Shown here piece by piece: positions 1-11,991 of a stretch of DNA of 64,000 bases. A model generated the notes under the pieces. The model ran no database searches and was not told the DNA's origin. It saw only the letters and a list, made by a program, of their open reading frames with translations. Made by a program: the position numbers and the translations under genes. This DNA comes from Flaveria trinervia (lineage: Eukaryota; Streptophyta; Magnoliopsida; Asterales; Asteraceae). Each line of letters starts with the position of its first letter. Position 1 is the stretch's first letter. The stretch is from positions 31,869,845 to 31,933,844 of the forward strand of contig CM046453.1 in assembly GCA_025506515.1 (NCBI GenBank), written 5' to 3'.

Positions 1-55
1 ATATTACACTAGCCACATCAATTTAATATGAATCTTGGGCAGATCAATACTTTCA
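1..55 (-). repeat. Partial 3' LTR of A1 (U3 start), cut by window edge
   Basis: The first 55 bases match the ends of the LTRs at 6288-7201 and 13438-14341. On the minus strand the LTR begins TGAAAGTATTGATC directly after the polypurine tract. The rest lies outside the window. Confidence 0.88.
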
Positions 56-66
56 ATCTCCCACTT
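56..66 (-). other. Polypurine tract of A1
   Basis: On the minus strand this reads AAGTGGGAGAT immediately before the LTR, the usual plant copia plus-strand primer. The same sequence lies at 7202-7212 in unit A2. Confidence 0.75.
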
Positions 67-821
67 GCACAAGATTTATAGAAGATTGATGCAAGCAGCA
101 AATAACGCCTAGCAACGGTTTGCTACCCCTAATGTATATGACTAAGTGCCATTCAATAACATTATTCTTTTCAAGTACCTTACTTGAATATGTTTTAGGT
201 GAATTAATCATCTATCCTTTTGTTGCAGATGTCATGTTAAATCCAAGAGACACAGAATTGTCATTCTCTGATGATTTAACTTAAGCAGGCCTTAGACATC
301 TAACTCTCAACGAATAAGAGGAACAAATTCCATCTCGATTACATACGTCTCTCACAATCACCTCATGTTATACCTGAACTCAACCTTATGTACTGCCTTT
401 TCAGAACAGCTAAGAACTAAGTCAAAGTACAATACTTGGTGAATATCAAGACCCAATATGTCTCTCAGGTCTGAGGATACAATGATATCGCCTTCACTCA
501 AAATCTCTTATGACAAATCAGCAAGATTCCATGCAGAAATAATTGAGAGCGGGTCAGTCCAATCTATATCCCATAGATATCAATGAACCTTGGTAGCAAC
601 CTCTTGCTATATATTCATACCATATGAATATTACCAATCCAAGTTCATTATAGTCTTATATTTATAGTTGTTCCCACAAGTATAATCGACTGCGGACGTT
701 TAGAATAACTTAGTTATTCATGGGTTTTAAACATGCGAAAATAGAAGAACAAATGAAATTATAACTATATAATAAATTCAAATAACATTAGTTCCAATAT
801 CTATATGCAAAATACAACATC
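67..821 (-). other. A1 3' untranslated region
   Basis: About 750 bases between the pol stop region and the polypurine tract. I see no open reading frame or RNA gene. A2 carries the same stretch with a few single-base differences, and C a diverged version. Confidence 0.6.
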
Positions 822-3800
822 AACCCAGTCACTTGAATATCTAAGTCCCATGGCACAAACATGACCCTCATGCTTTGCCTTTTCAAGGAGCTTTGTGAGT
901 GGATCCGTAACATTTTTTCAGTGTGAACTTTGCGAATACATATCTTTCCCTTTTCAACTTCATCCCTTATGTAGTTGAATCTCCGTTCAATGTGCCGAGT
1001 CTTTTGATGAGCACGAGGTTCCTTGATTTGAGCAATCGCACCCTCGTTGTCACAAAAGATCTCTAGGGGATCCTGAATGGAAGGGACTACCCCTAGATCG
1101 GCTATGAATTTCTTCAGCCATGCAGCTTCCTGCGCTGCCATTGAAGCGGCGACGTATTCTGACTCTGTAGTGGACAACGCTACGACTTCTTGTTTTGAGC
1201 TTTTCCAAGAAATAGCTCCCCCATTCAGAATAAAGATGTACCCCGATTGAGATCGTGAATCATCTCGATCGGTTTGGAAACTCGCATCCGTGTAACCTCT
1301 TACAACGAGTTCCTCTTCACCAGACCCGTAGATCAAGAACATGTCCTTAGTCCTCCTTAGGTACTTCAGAATGTTTTTGACAGCCATCCAATGACTATCT
1401 CCAGGATTTTGCTGGTATCTACTTGTCATGCTTAAAGCGCATGACACGTCTGGTCTAGTGCATATCATTGCATACATGATGGATCCTATAGCAGATGCAT
1501 ATGGGATCGCCTTCATCCTAGTTTGCTCCTCCTTGGAGCTTGGACATTGAGTCGTACTCAATATTGTCCCTCTTTGAATAGGTACGGTACCTTTCTTAGA
1601 GTTTTCCATCTTGAACCTTTTCAAGATTTTGTCAATGTATGCACTTTGATTCAAACCAATTAGCCGTTTTGATCTATCCCTATAGATCTTTATTCCCAGA
1701 ATATAGGTAGCTTCACCAAGATCCTTGATGGAAAAACAACTTCCAAGCCAGGTTTTTACACCTTCCATGGTTGGAATGTCGTTTCCAAATAGTAGTATGT
1801 CATCAACATACAATACTAGAAAGGTTATTGTGCTCCCACTAGCCTTTTTATACACACAAGCCTCGTCAGCGTTTTTGATGAAGCCAAATTTCTTTACTTC
1901 ATCATCAAAACGGTGATTCCAACTTCTCGATGCTTGTTTCAATCCATAGATTGATTTCTTTAACTTGCATACTTTGTTAGGATGTTTTGGATCGACAAAA
2001 CCTTCAGGTTGAACCATATAGACATCTTCCTCAAGATATCCATTTAGGAATGCGGTTTTGACATCCATTTGCCAATCTCATAATCATAATGAGCTGCTAT
2101 GGCAAATAATATCCTTATAGACTTAAGCATTGCAACAGGTGAGAAGGTTTCATCATAATCAACCCCTTGAGTTTGAGTGAAACCTTTTGCTACAAGTCTA
2201 GCTTTGTACGTATCCAAGTTTCCATGCATATCGGTTTTCTCTTTTGAAAACCCACTTACTTCCAACTATTTTGGAATTAAGAGTGGCACAACAAGTTCCC
2301 AAACTTGATTGTCATACATGGATTGCATCTCCACGTTCATGGCCTCAAGCCATTTATCACAATCCAAATTGGATATTGCATCATGATATGTGGTTGGTTC
2401 ATCTGAATCGACCACATAGCATCCATCCATGAAAAATCCGTATCTGTCAGGTGGATTACTAGTTCTATCACTTCTGCGAACGTTTTGTGTGTATCGATCA
2501 ACCGATTGATCATCCTCAACATCCTCATGTTGAGTCCTAGTTTCAACCAAACGTGTATCGGGCTGTGGTTCTTGCAGGTTTTGATCCTCTTCAAGATCCA
2601 CTGTTCTACTGCTAGCTCCTTCCATAAGGAACTTGGCTTCTAAGAACTCACCCTTTCTGGCAACAAATACCTTTTGTTCCAGTGGATTATAGAAATAATA
2701 TCCCATAGAATCTCTAGGATATCCAACAAAAATACACTTGGTGGATCGGACATCTAATTTGTTTGGGGTGAGTGTCTTAACATAAGCCTCACAACCCCAG
2801 ACTCTTAAGTACGATAAGGATGGAACTCTTCCATGCCATATCTCAAAAGGTGTCTTTTCCACCTTTTTGGTTGGAGCCATATTCAGAATACGGGCTGCGG
2901 AGAGCAAAGCGAAACCCCAAAACGATAGAGGTAATGTGCTTCTAGCCATCATAGATCGAACCATATCCAATAAGGTTCGATTCCTCCTCTCAGACACACC
3001 ATTATGTTGTGGTGTTCCAGGTGGAGTGAGTTGTGAGACAATCCCACAACTCCTAAGATGATCTTGAAAAACATCACTTAGGTATTCGCCACCTCTATCG
3101 GTGCGGAGAATTTTAATTGACCTGTTGAGTTGATTTTCTACTTCATTTTTGAAGATTTTGAACATTTCAAAAGCTTCATCTTTGTGCCTTAATAAGTACA
3201 CATACCCATAGCGACTGTAATCGTCGGTAAAGGTAATGAAGTATCTTTCACCATTCCTAGCCACTGGCTTAAAGGGACCACATACATCCGAATGTATGAT
3301 ACTTAATAAATCTTTTGCCCTTTCATTAGTTCCACTAAAGGGTGCCTTAGTCAACTTACCTTGTAAACAAGATTCACATACATCAAATGAATCACATTCA
3401 TTTGTTTTTAAAAGACCATTCTTTTGAAGTGTTTGTATACGTTTCTTGTTTATATGACCAAGACGACAATGCCAAAGGTAGGTATCACTCAAATCTTGTT
3501 TGAGTCTTTTGGTGGTTGCTTGGTACATTGAGCTATCATGTGTCGTGTTTTCATGAACCAATTCATAAATACCATTACAAGGTATAGCCTTAAAATAGAA
3601 TACATGATTTAAAGAAACATGAATATCATTGTCAACAAACTTGAAATCATAATCATATTGTCTTAAACGGGAAACAGAAATTATGTTCCTAGTCAAACTA
3701 GGAGCATATAATACATTATATAAAATAACTTCCAAACCACTTGGAAGCTTCAAAATGTAGTCCCCTTGGGCTTCCACGTGAACCTTTGCACCATTGCCCA

Positions 3801-4846
3801 TGAAGAGACTTATTTCCCCTTTTGCATAATGTTCATTTCTTTTGAACCCCTGCAACAAATTGCAAATGTGAGTTCCACATCCGGTATCCAATACCCATGT
3901 GTTAGAAGAAATAACATTTAGCTCAACATGTATCATATAAATTATACCTGAGGTTTGCCCCGCATCCCTCTTCTCTCTCAACTCTTTGAGATAGACTGGA
4001 CAATTTCTCATCCAATGTCCTATCTCACCACACTTGAAGCATGGGTCGTTTGCAGCAACCTTTTGCTTCTTCTCCTTGGGCTTCGGAGGCTCCGCCCTAA
4101 AAACCATCTTTCCCTTCCCTTTAACGTGCCCCTTTCCTTTGGCAACATTTGCCTTAGGAGGGGGTAGAGACCTTTTTCTTCTCCCACCTTCATTAATGGT
4201 GAGAACGGGTAAAACCCTTTTACCCATTCCCCCTCAGCTGATTTGAGCATCGAATGAAGTTCATTTATGCTCTTGTCCCATCCGTTCATGTTGTAATTCA
4301 TGACGAATGCTTCAAACCTTTTAGTTAGGCCATTAAGGATCAAATCCGTGGCCAATTCTTTTGAGACAGGACAATTTAGCCTTTGAAGGCGGTCGATGTG
4401 GCTTTTCATCTTAAGAACATAAGATGAAACTGATTGGGTTTCCTCCATCCGACATGCATGAAGCGCTCGAACCGTTTCAAAGCGCTCCACTCTAGCTTGT
4501 TGCTGGAACGTTTCCCGCAACTGAGTGATCATGTCATAGGCTCCATGGAGCTCATACTCCTTTTGGAGTTCAGGTGTCATACTTGCCAACATAAGGCAAG
4601 AGACTTGGACGGAGTCCTCTACATACTTTACCCAATTATTATAGGCCTCCACATCCTCCTCGCTAGGTTCATCAGGGATGGGATCGTCAAGAATGTAGGC
4701 CCGCTTTTCTTGCTTGAGAACATTCTCAAGTTGCGGTACCAATCCATGAAATTGTTTGGTGTTAGACGATCCCTTTGAAGGATCGCCCTAAGAGATTGGT
4801 TGTTTTGGTTTGGTACATCGTTATTAGCGTTGGTGTGGTCGGCCAT
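822..4846 (-). pseudogene. A1 gag-pol polyprotein, copia type, frameshifted
   Basis: The polyprotein would supply the capsid and the enzymes for reverse transcription and integration. Gag starts at 4846 (MADHTNANN). A CCHC zinc knuckle, CFKCGEIGHWMRNC, is near 4000-4041. The protease motif DTGCGTH is near 3885. Integrase shows an HxDVCGPF start, a DDYSRYGYVY strand, a DRGGEY motif and SERRNRTLLDM, i.e. the D,D,E core. Reverse transcriptase has MDVKTAFLNGYLEE at 2068 and the YVDDILLFGND catalytic box near 1805. RNase H has STTESEYVAA near 1160. Frame breaks lie near 4740 (gag), 4235 (before the knuckle), 2255-2290 and 2075 (start of RT), and 925 (RNase H tail, where the stop codon is also lost). 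Each break is a 1-2 base indel relative to A2, which is intact at most of these places. Real decay and sequencing error cannot be separated here. Confidence 0.92.
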
Positions 4847-6272
4847 CTACAAGATTTTACAAAGTTCCATTTTAGTAACGTTAATATAATCTATATTATT
4901 TATTAACACCCTTTATGTCTCATAGACTTATTAATAAATAATATTTTAGAATCCAACGTTATATTTAAATATTGGTTAGGTGACCTTTATCCCATTATTT
5001 AATAAACAAGGTAGTCATAAATGACAATTGCAACCTATTGCAACTTCTAGTGGTATGGGATCGTTTGAACATCTTTTGTTTATAACGGCATGTTTACCCC
5101 ATCAACACCCTTTATAAAACACATTTTAGGTGATCCATTCAATATATTTTATAAATCAAGTCGTCCTACTTACACACACGTGTGAGTTTACAACATGAGT
5201 GGTTAGGTGACCTTTATCCCACAAACATGGTATTCTCACCTCAAGTCACAAGTTCCCTCAAAGTGGTTAGGTGACCTTTATCCCACTAAGAGTTTGCAAG
5301 TAACCTAAGTGTTGTGTAAAAGGATGGTGCTTAACTTGTTTTCAAAAGGGATTTAAAATGATACAATTCTTGTTATTGAAAAGTCTATGTAACATATGAT
5401 TGTATGCATTCAACCATATGGTATTGAATCGATTCTTTTAAATAAAACTCATTTTATTTTACAAACCATTAATTCCTTTTATAGAACCATTCTATTTTGC
5501 TTAATGATGAGAACCAATTTTCTTGTTTATAGTTTGTATTAGAAGACGGTTTGTAAATGACATCCAAATAATCAAAACAAACATCATCATATGCAATCAA
5601 CCAAACAAAACAAAGCATCCATATATGCATAACAAAGCATACTAAGTTGAGCACACTTGTTTAGCCAAAACAAGTGTGTCAAATGGTCTTGTCCTAGGGT
5701 TAAGAAACATGATACATGGTTGATCAAAGGGACTCCCACTTGAATCCACATCTTCAAGCATCCTCTTTGTTTTATCTTTTCTTCAAGTCTTGATCTTGAG
5801 CATCCTTTACAAAATTATGTATCCTAATACATGTTTCTAGTAAAGGAAAAAAACTCCTAATCTATTTATTACAAATCATATGAATGAATAGATTACAATA
5901 CAAAACTTGAAACCCAAAATAAAACATTACATGCCCAAATGAATATAACTAAACAACCAATCAACCAAACCAAAAGGTCAAGGCTTTGTTATGCATAACC
6001 AAAACAACATATCCAAATCCTATGTTACGAAATGGGGCAGCCCCTTTTAACCCATGTTCTTGGCCACATAACCAAGAACAAATGGGTTAAGTCCATACAA
6101 ACAAACATCTTATGACTAGATTTTTTAAAGATCCTTTCATGCATAAAGTAGTATCTTTAAGAAATCAAAAGGGGTTTAAACAAAACAGCCCACAAACATA
6201 CGGGTATGAGGTGTCAAACACCATAAAACCCGAGAACAAGCAAGGATAAAGCATGTATGCTTTCGTATATGT
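4847..6272 (-). other. A1 untranslated leader between PBS and gag
   Basis: The 1.43-kb stretch between the primer binding site and the gag start has no long minus-strand frame. A2 keeps it almost unchanged, and C keeps a diverged version that still contains the same threefold motif. A leader this long with conserved blocks would suit RNA packaging, dimerisation or internal translation initiation, but that is inference. Confidence 0.7.
4974..5285 (-). repeat. Three copies of a 21-bp leader motif (A1)
   Basis: TTAGGTGACCTTTATCCC (plus-strand reading, core shown) occurs at about 4974-4994, 5201-5221 and 5265-5285, each about 130-440 bases before gag. The core AGGTGACCT is a near-palindrome. The same trio occurs in A2 (12120-12432) and in diverged form in C (23866-24180). 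Confidence 0.9.
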
Positions 6273-6286
6273 GGCTCTTGATGCCA
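6273..6286 (-). other. Primer binding site of A1, variant tRNA-Met type
   Basis: The minus strand reads TGGCATCAAGAGCC one base after the LTR end. It resembles the usual plant site TGGTATCAGAGC but has a substitution and an extra base. The same site is in A2 (13423-13436), with TGGCATCTAGAGCC in C. Confidence 0.75.
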
Positions 6287-6287
6287 T

Positions 6288-7201
6288 TGTTGGGATTCAA
6301 CATGTTTATCAAAGTTCATATCATCCTCATTTATATGAAAAACGCAGCGGAATATAGTTTTAAAACATGTTAATTTGTTGGTTATTAAACCCATTTTAAT
6401 AAGCAAACCCCAAAGCCATGGATCAATATACGAAATACATACAAAGATAAAAACATAAGATGTAAAGAATACAACCTTTGGAGCAGATTAAAGACGAAAA
6501 CTAGAGGAGGAAGAAGATGAAATCGTGGCTTTAACTTCAAAAGGAAGTCCTCAAGATGATACCCCAAGCTTGCACCAAACACCTTTGATTGCTAGGCTTC
6601 TAGACACAAATTTCAGCTACAAAACCCTCTTTTGTGAGCTGAAAAATTCTGCTCAAAGCTTCCTCCAAAAACCGTGAGAAAAGAGAGAATGGAGAGAGAG
6701 CTTTGTGTGTGTGTTTTTCTTGGATGTGATTGAAATGAATGTGTGTTCAAGTTGCCAAGACTTTGCATGTCTTGGAACTAAAAATTGGAACCTCCAAGAA
6801 ACAAAAGGGGCGGCCGAAATAAGGTCCCCTTATGTTTCCCTCCCAATTCAAACATTTATAAAATATAAAATCACATCCTATGTATTATAAAATTAAAACC
6901 ATTTTAATTTTATATAACTAACACACACTATTATTTGCCATTGCTTAACCATATTAAATAATGTACAAATAATCTTCTATGAACAAATCATTATCTATAT
7001 ATAATGACGTTCATCTACAAAAGCAATAATTTAGAAAATCCAATTTTCTAAATTGGTGTCATTATTTATTTGTGTGATCTTATCAACAAATAAATTACCT
7101 TTTGGTGTTTGTATGGCTTGTTATTGGGTATGACCCGACTTGGATCATATTACACTAGCCACATCAATTTAATATGAATCTTGGGCAGATCAATACTTTC
7201 A
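6288..7201 (-). repeat. Central LTR shared by A1 and A2 (914 bp)
   Basis: On the minus strand it runs from TGAAAGTATT (7201) to CCCAACA (6288). It is bounded by the A1 primer binding site on one side and the A2 polypurine tract (7202-7212) on the other. It therefore serves as the 5' LTR of A1 and the 3' LTR of A2 at once. It differs from the 13438-14341 LTR by a handful of small indels and substitutions. Confidence 0.93.
6853..6860 (-). promoter_or_regulatory. Candidate TATA box in the A central LTR
   Basis: The minus strand reads TATAAATG inside an AT-rich stretch of the LTR, upstream of the GC-richer part that would be R/U5. The third LTR carries it at 13993-14000. Position and sequence fit a pol II LTR promoter, but the stretch is so AT-rich that other TATA-like strings are close by. 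Confidence 0.35.
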
Positions 7202-7210
7202 ATCTCCCAC

Positions 7211-7967
7211 TTGCACAAGATTTATAGAAGATTGATGCAAGCAGCAAATAACGCCTAGCAACGGTTTGCTACCCCTAATGTATATGACTAAGTGCCATTC
7301 AATAACATTATTCTTTTCAAGTACCTTACTTGAATATGTTTTAGGTGAATTAATCATCTATCCTTTTGTTGCAGATGTCATGTTAAATCCAAGAGACACA
7401 GAATTGTCATTCTCTGATGATTTAACTTTAGCAGGCCTTAGACATCTAACTCTCAACGAATAAGAGGAACAAATTCCATCTCGATTACATACGTCTCTCA
7501 CAATCACCTCATGTTATACCTGAACTCAACCTTATGTACTGCCTTTTCAGAACAGCTAAGAACTAAGTCAAAGTACAATACTTGGTGAATATCAAGACCC
7601 AATATGTATCTCAGGTCTGAGGATACAATGATATTCGCCTTCACTCAAAATCTCTTATGACAAATCAGCAAGATTCCATGCAGAAATAATTGAGAGCGGG
7701 TCAGTCCAATATCTATATCCCATAGATATCAATGAACCTTGGTAGCAACCTCTTGCTGTATATTCATACCATATGAATATTAACCAATCCAAGTTCATTA
7801 TAGTCTTATTTATAGTTGTTCCCACAAGTATAATCGACTGCGGACGTTTAGAATAACTTAGTTATTCATGGATTTTAAACATGCGAAAATAGAAGAACAA
7901 ATGAAATTATAACTATATAATAAATTCAAATAACATTAGTTCCAATATCTATATGCAAAATACAACA
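7211..7967 (-). other. A2 3' untranslated region
   Basis: Non-coding stretch between the pol stop and the polypurine tract, nearly identical to 67-821. I see no independent gene in it. Confidence 0.6.
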
Positions 7968-10900
7968 TCAAACCCAGTCACTTGAATATCTAAGTCCCAT
8001 GGCACAAACATGACCCTCATGCTTTGCCTTTTCAAGGAGCTTTGTGAGTGGATCCGCAACATTTTTATCAGTGTGAACTTTGCGAATACATATCTTTCCC
8101 TTTTCAACTTCATCCCTTATGTAGTTGAATCTCCGTTCAATGTGCCGAGTCTTTTGATGAGCACGAGGTTCCTTGATTTGAGCAATCGCACCCTCGTTGT
8201 CACAAAAGATCTCTAGGGGATCCTGAATGGAAGGGACTACCCCTAGATCGGCTATGAATTTCTTCAGCCATGCAGCTTCCTGCGCTGCCATTGAAGCGGC
8301 GACGTATTCTGACTCTGTAGTGGACAACGCTACGACTTCTTGTTTTGAGCTTTTCCAAGAAATAGCTCCCCCATTCAGAATAAAGATGTACCCCGATTGA
8401 GATCGTGAATCATCTCGATCGGTTTGGAAACTCGCATCCGTGTAACCTCTTACAACGAGTTCCTCTTCACCACCCGTAGATCAAGAACATGTCCTTAGTC
8501 CTCCTTAGGTACTTCAGAATGTTTTTGACAGCCATCCAATGACTATCACCAGGATTTTGCTGGTATCTACTTGTCATGCTTAAAGCGCATGACACGTCTG
8601 GTCTAGTGCATATCATTGCATACATGATGGATCCTATAGCAGATGCATATGGGATCGCCTTCATCCTAGTTTGCTCCTCCTTGGAGCTTGGACATTGAGT
8701 CGTACTCAATATTGTCCCTCTTTGAATAGGTACGGTACCTTTCTTAGAGTTTTCCATCTTGAACCTTTTCAAGATTTTGTCAATGTATGCACTTTGATTC
8801 AAACCAATTAGCCGTTTTGATCTATCCCTATAGATCTTTATTCCCAGAATATAGGTAGCTTCACCAAGATCCTTGATGGAAAAACAACTTCCAAGCCAGG
8901 TTTTTACACCTTCCATGGTTGGAATGTCGTTTCCAAATAGTAGTATGTCATCAACATACAATACTAGAAAGGTTATTGTGCTCCCACTAGCCTTTTTATA
9001 CACACAAGCCTCGTCAGCGTTTTTGATGAAGCCAAATTTCTTTACTTCATCATCAAAACGGTGATTCCAACTTCTCGATGCTTGTTTCAATCCATAGATT
9101 GATTTCTTTAACTTGCATACTTTGTTAGGATGTTTTGGATCGACAAAACCTTCAGGTTGAACCATATAGACATCTTCCTCAAGATATCCATTTAGGAATG
9201 CGGTTTTGACATCCATTTGCCAAATCTCATAATCATAATGAGCTGCTATGGCAATAATATCCTTATAGACTTAAGCATTGCAACAGGTGAGAAGGTTTCA
9301 TCATAATCAACCCCTTGAGTTTGAGTGAAACCTTTTGCTACAAGTCTAGCTTTGTACGTATCCAAGTTTCCATGCATATCGGTTTTCTTTTTGAAAACCC
9401 ACTTACTTCCAACTATTTTGGAATTAAGAGGTGGCACAACAAGTTCCCAAACTTGATTGTCATACATGGATTGCATCTCCACGTTCATGGCCTCAAGCCA
9501 TTTATCACAATCCAAATTGGATATTGCATCATGATATGTGGTTGGTTCATCTGAATCGACCACATAGCATCCATCCATGAAAAATCCGTATCTGTCAGGT
9601 GGATTACTAGTTCTACCACTTCTGCGAACGTTTTGTGTGTATCGATCAACCGCTTGATCATCCTCAACATCCTCATGTTGAGTCCTAGTTTCAACCAAAC
9701 GTGTATCGGGCTGTGGTTCTTGCAGGTTTTGATCCTCTTCAAGATCCACTGTTCTACTGCTAGCTCCTTCCATAAGGAACTTGGCTTCTAAGAACTCACC
9801 CTTTCTGGCAACAAATACCTTTTGTTCCAGTGGATTATAGAAATAATATCCCATAGAATCTCTAGGATATCCAACAAAAATACACTTGGTGGATCGGACA
9901 TCTAATTTGTTTGGGGTGAGTGTCTTAACATAAGCCTCACAACCCCAGACTCTTAAGTACGATAAGGATGGAACTCTTCCATGCCATATCTCAAAAGGTG
10001 TCTTTTCCACCTTTTTGGTTGGAGCCATATTCAGAATACGGGCTGCGGAGAGCAAAGCGAAACCCCAAAATGATAGAGGTAATGTGCTTCTAGCCATCAT
10101 AGATCGAACCATATCCAATAAGGTTCGATTCCTCCTCTCAGACACACCATTATGTTGTGGTGTTCCAGGTGGAGTGAGTTGTGAGACAATCCCACAACTC
10201 CTAAGATGATCTTGAAAAACATCACTTAGGTATTCGCCACCTCTATCGGTGCGGAGAATTTTAATTGACCTGTTGAGTTGATTTTCTACTTCATTTTTGA
10301 AGATTTTGAACATTTCAAAAGCTTCATCTTTGTGCCTTAATAAGTACACATACCCATAGCGACTGTAATCGTCGGTAAAGGTAATGAAGTATCTTTCACC
10401 ATTCCTAGCCACTGGCTTAAAGGGACCACATACATCCGAATGTATGATACTTAATAAATCTTTTGCCCTTTCATTAGTTCCACTAAAGGGTGCCTTAGTC
10501 AACTTACCTTGTAAACAAGATTCACATACATCAAATGAATCACATTCATTTGTTTTTAAAAGACCATTCTTTTGAAGTGTTTGTATACGTTTCTTGTTTA
10601 TATGACCAAGACGACAATGCCAAAGGTAGGTATCACTCAAATCTTGTTTGAGTCTTTTGGTGGTTGCTTGGTATATTGAGCTATCATGTGTCGTGTTTTC
10701 ATGAACCAATTCATAAATACCATTACAAGGTATAGCCTTAAAATAGAATACATGATTTAAAGAAACATGAATATCATTGTCAACAAACTTGAAATCATAA
10801 TCATATTGTCTTAAACGGGAAACAGAAATTATGTTCCTAGTCAAACTAGGAGCATATAATACATTATATAAAATAACTTCCAAACCACTTGGAAGCTTCA

Positions 10901-11991
10901 AAATGTAGTCCCCTTGGGCTTCCACGTGAACCTTTGCACCATTGCCCATGAAGAGACTTATTTCCCCTTTTGCATAATGTTCATTTCTTTTGAACCCCTG
11001 CAACAAATTGCAAATGTGAGTTCCACATCCGGTATCTAATACCCATGTGTTAGAAGAAATAACATTTAGCTCAACATGTATCATATAAATTATACCTGAG
11101 GTTTGCCCCGCATCCCTCTTCTCTCTCAACTCTTTGAGATAGACTGGACAATTTCTCATCCAATGTCCTATCTCACCACACTTGAAGCATGGGTCGTTTG
11201 CAGCAACCTTTTGCTTCTTCTCTTGGGCTTCGGAGGTTCCGCCCTAAAAACCATCTTCCCCTTCCCTTTAACGTGCCCCTTTCCTTTGGCAACATTTGCC
11301 TTAGGAGGGGGTAGAGACCTTTTTCTTCTCCCACCTTCATTAATGGTGAGAACGGGTAAAACCCTTTTACCCATTCCCGCCTCAGCTGATTTGAGCATCG
11401 AATGAAGTTCATTTATGCTCTTGTCCCATCCGTTCATGTTGTAATTCATGACGAATGCTTCAAACCTTTTAGTTAGGCCATTAAGGATCAAATCCGTGGC
11501 CAATTCTTTTGAGACAGGACAATTTAGCCTTTGAAGGCGGTCGATGTGGCTTTTCATCTTAAGAACATAAGATGAAACTGATTGGGTTTCCTCCATCCGA
11601 CATGCATGAAGCGCTCGAACCGTTTCAAAGCGCTCCACTCTAGCTTGTTGCTGGAACGTTTCCCGCAACTGAGTGATCATGTCATAGGCTCCATGGAGCT
11701 CATACTCCTTTTGGAGTTCAGGTGTCATACTAACATAAGGCAAGAGACTTGGACGGAGTCCTCTACATACTTTACCCAATTATTATAGGCCTCCACATCC
11801 TCCTCGCTAGGTTCATCAGGGATGGGATCGTCAAGAATGTAGGCCCGCTTTTCTTGCTTGAGAACAATTCTCAAGTTGCGGTACCAATCCATGAAGTTGT
11901 TTGGTGTTAGACGATCCCTTTGAAGGATCGCCCTAAGAGATTGGTTGTTTTGGTTTGGTACATCGTTATTAGCGTTGGTGTGGTCGGCCAT
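7968..11991 (-). pseudogene. A2 gag-pol polyprotein, copia type, frameshifted
   Basis: Same domains and order as A1. Gag starts at 11991. The zinc knuckle is split across a frame break near 11160-11220. Protease, integrase and the start of reverse transcriptase lie in one frame at 9246-11159; the rest of RT is at 8467-9216 and the RNase H tail at 7968-8327, with a proper stop at 7968-7970. Differences from A1 that break the frame: a 4-base deletion near 11733 in gag, a 1-base deletion near 11221 before the knuckle, a 1-base deletion near 9253 in RT, and a 2-base deletion near 8471 before RNase H. None of these lesions is shared with A1, so they arose after the two units separated or are assembly errors. 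Catalytic motifs (DTG, D,D,E, YVDD) are all visible. Confidence 0.92.

Larger units (their letters stand above)
1..7201 (-). mobile_element. Ty1/copia retrotransposon, family A, unit A1 of a tandem pair
   Basis: In minus-strand order this unit reads LTR (6288-7201), primer binding site, 1.4-kb leader, gag, protease, integrase, reverse transcriptase, RNase H, 3' untranslated region, polypurine tract, and a 3' LTR that runs off the left edge (only 55 bp inside). Integrase before reverse transcriptase is the copia gene order. The unit is almost identical to the next one, shifted by about 7.14 kb, and its 5' LTR doubles as the 3' LTR of that unit. The reading frame is broken at several places, so it is not expected to make an intact polyprotein. 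Confidence 0.93.

Noticed and set aside
1725..1916. Small plus-strand frame repeated at 8873-9064
   Set aside because: Antisense shadow of the reverse transcriptase catalytic region; repeated only because the element is repeated.
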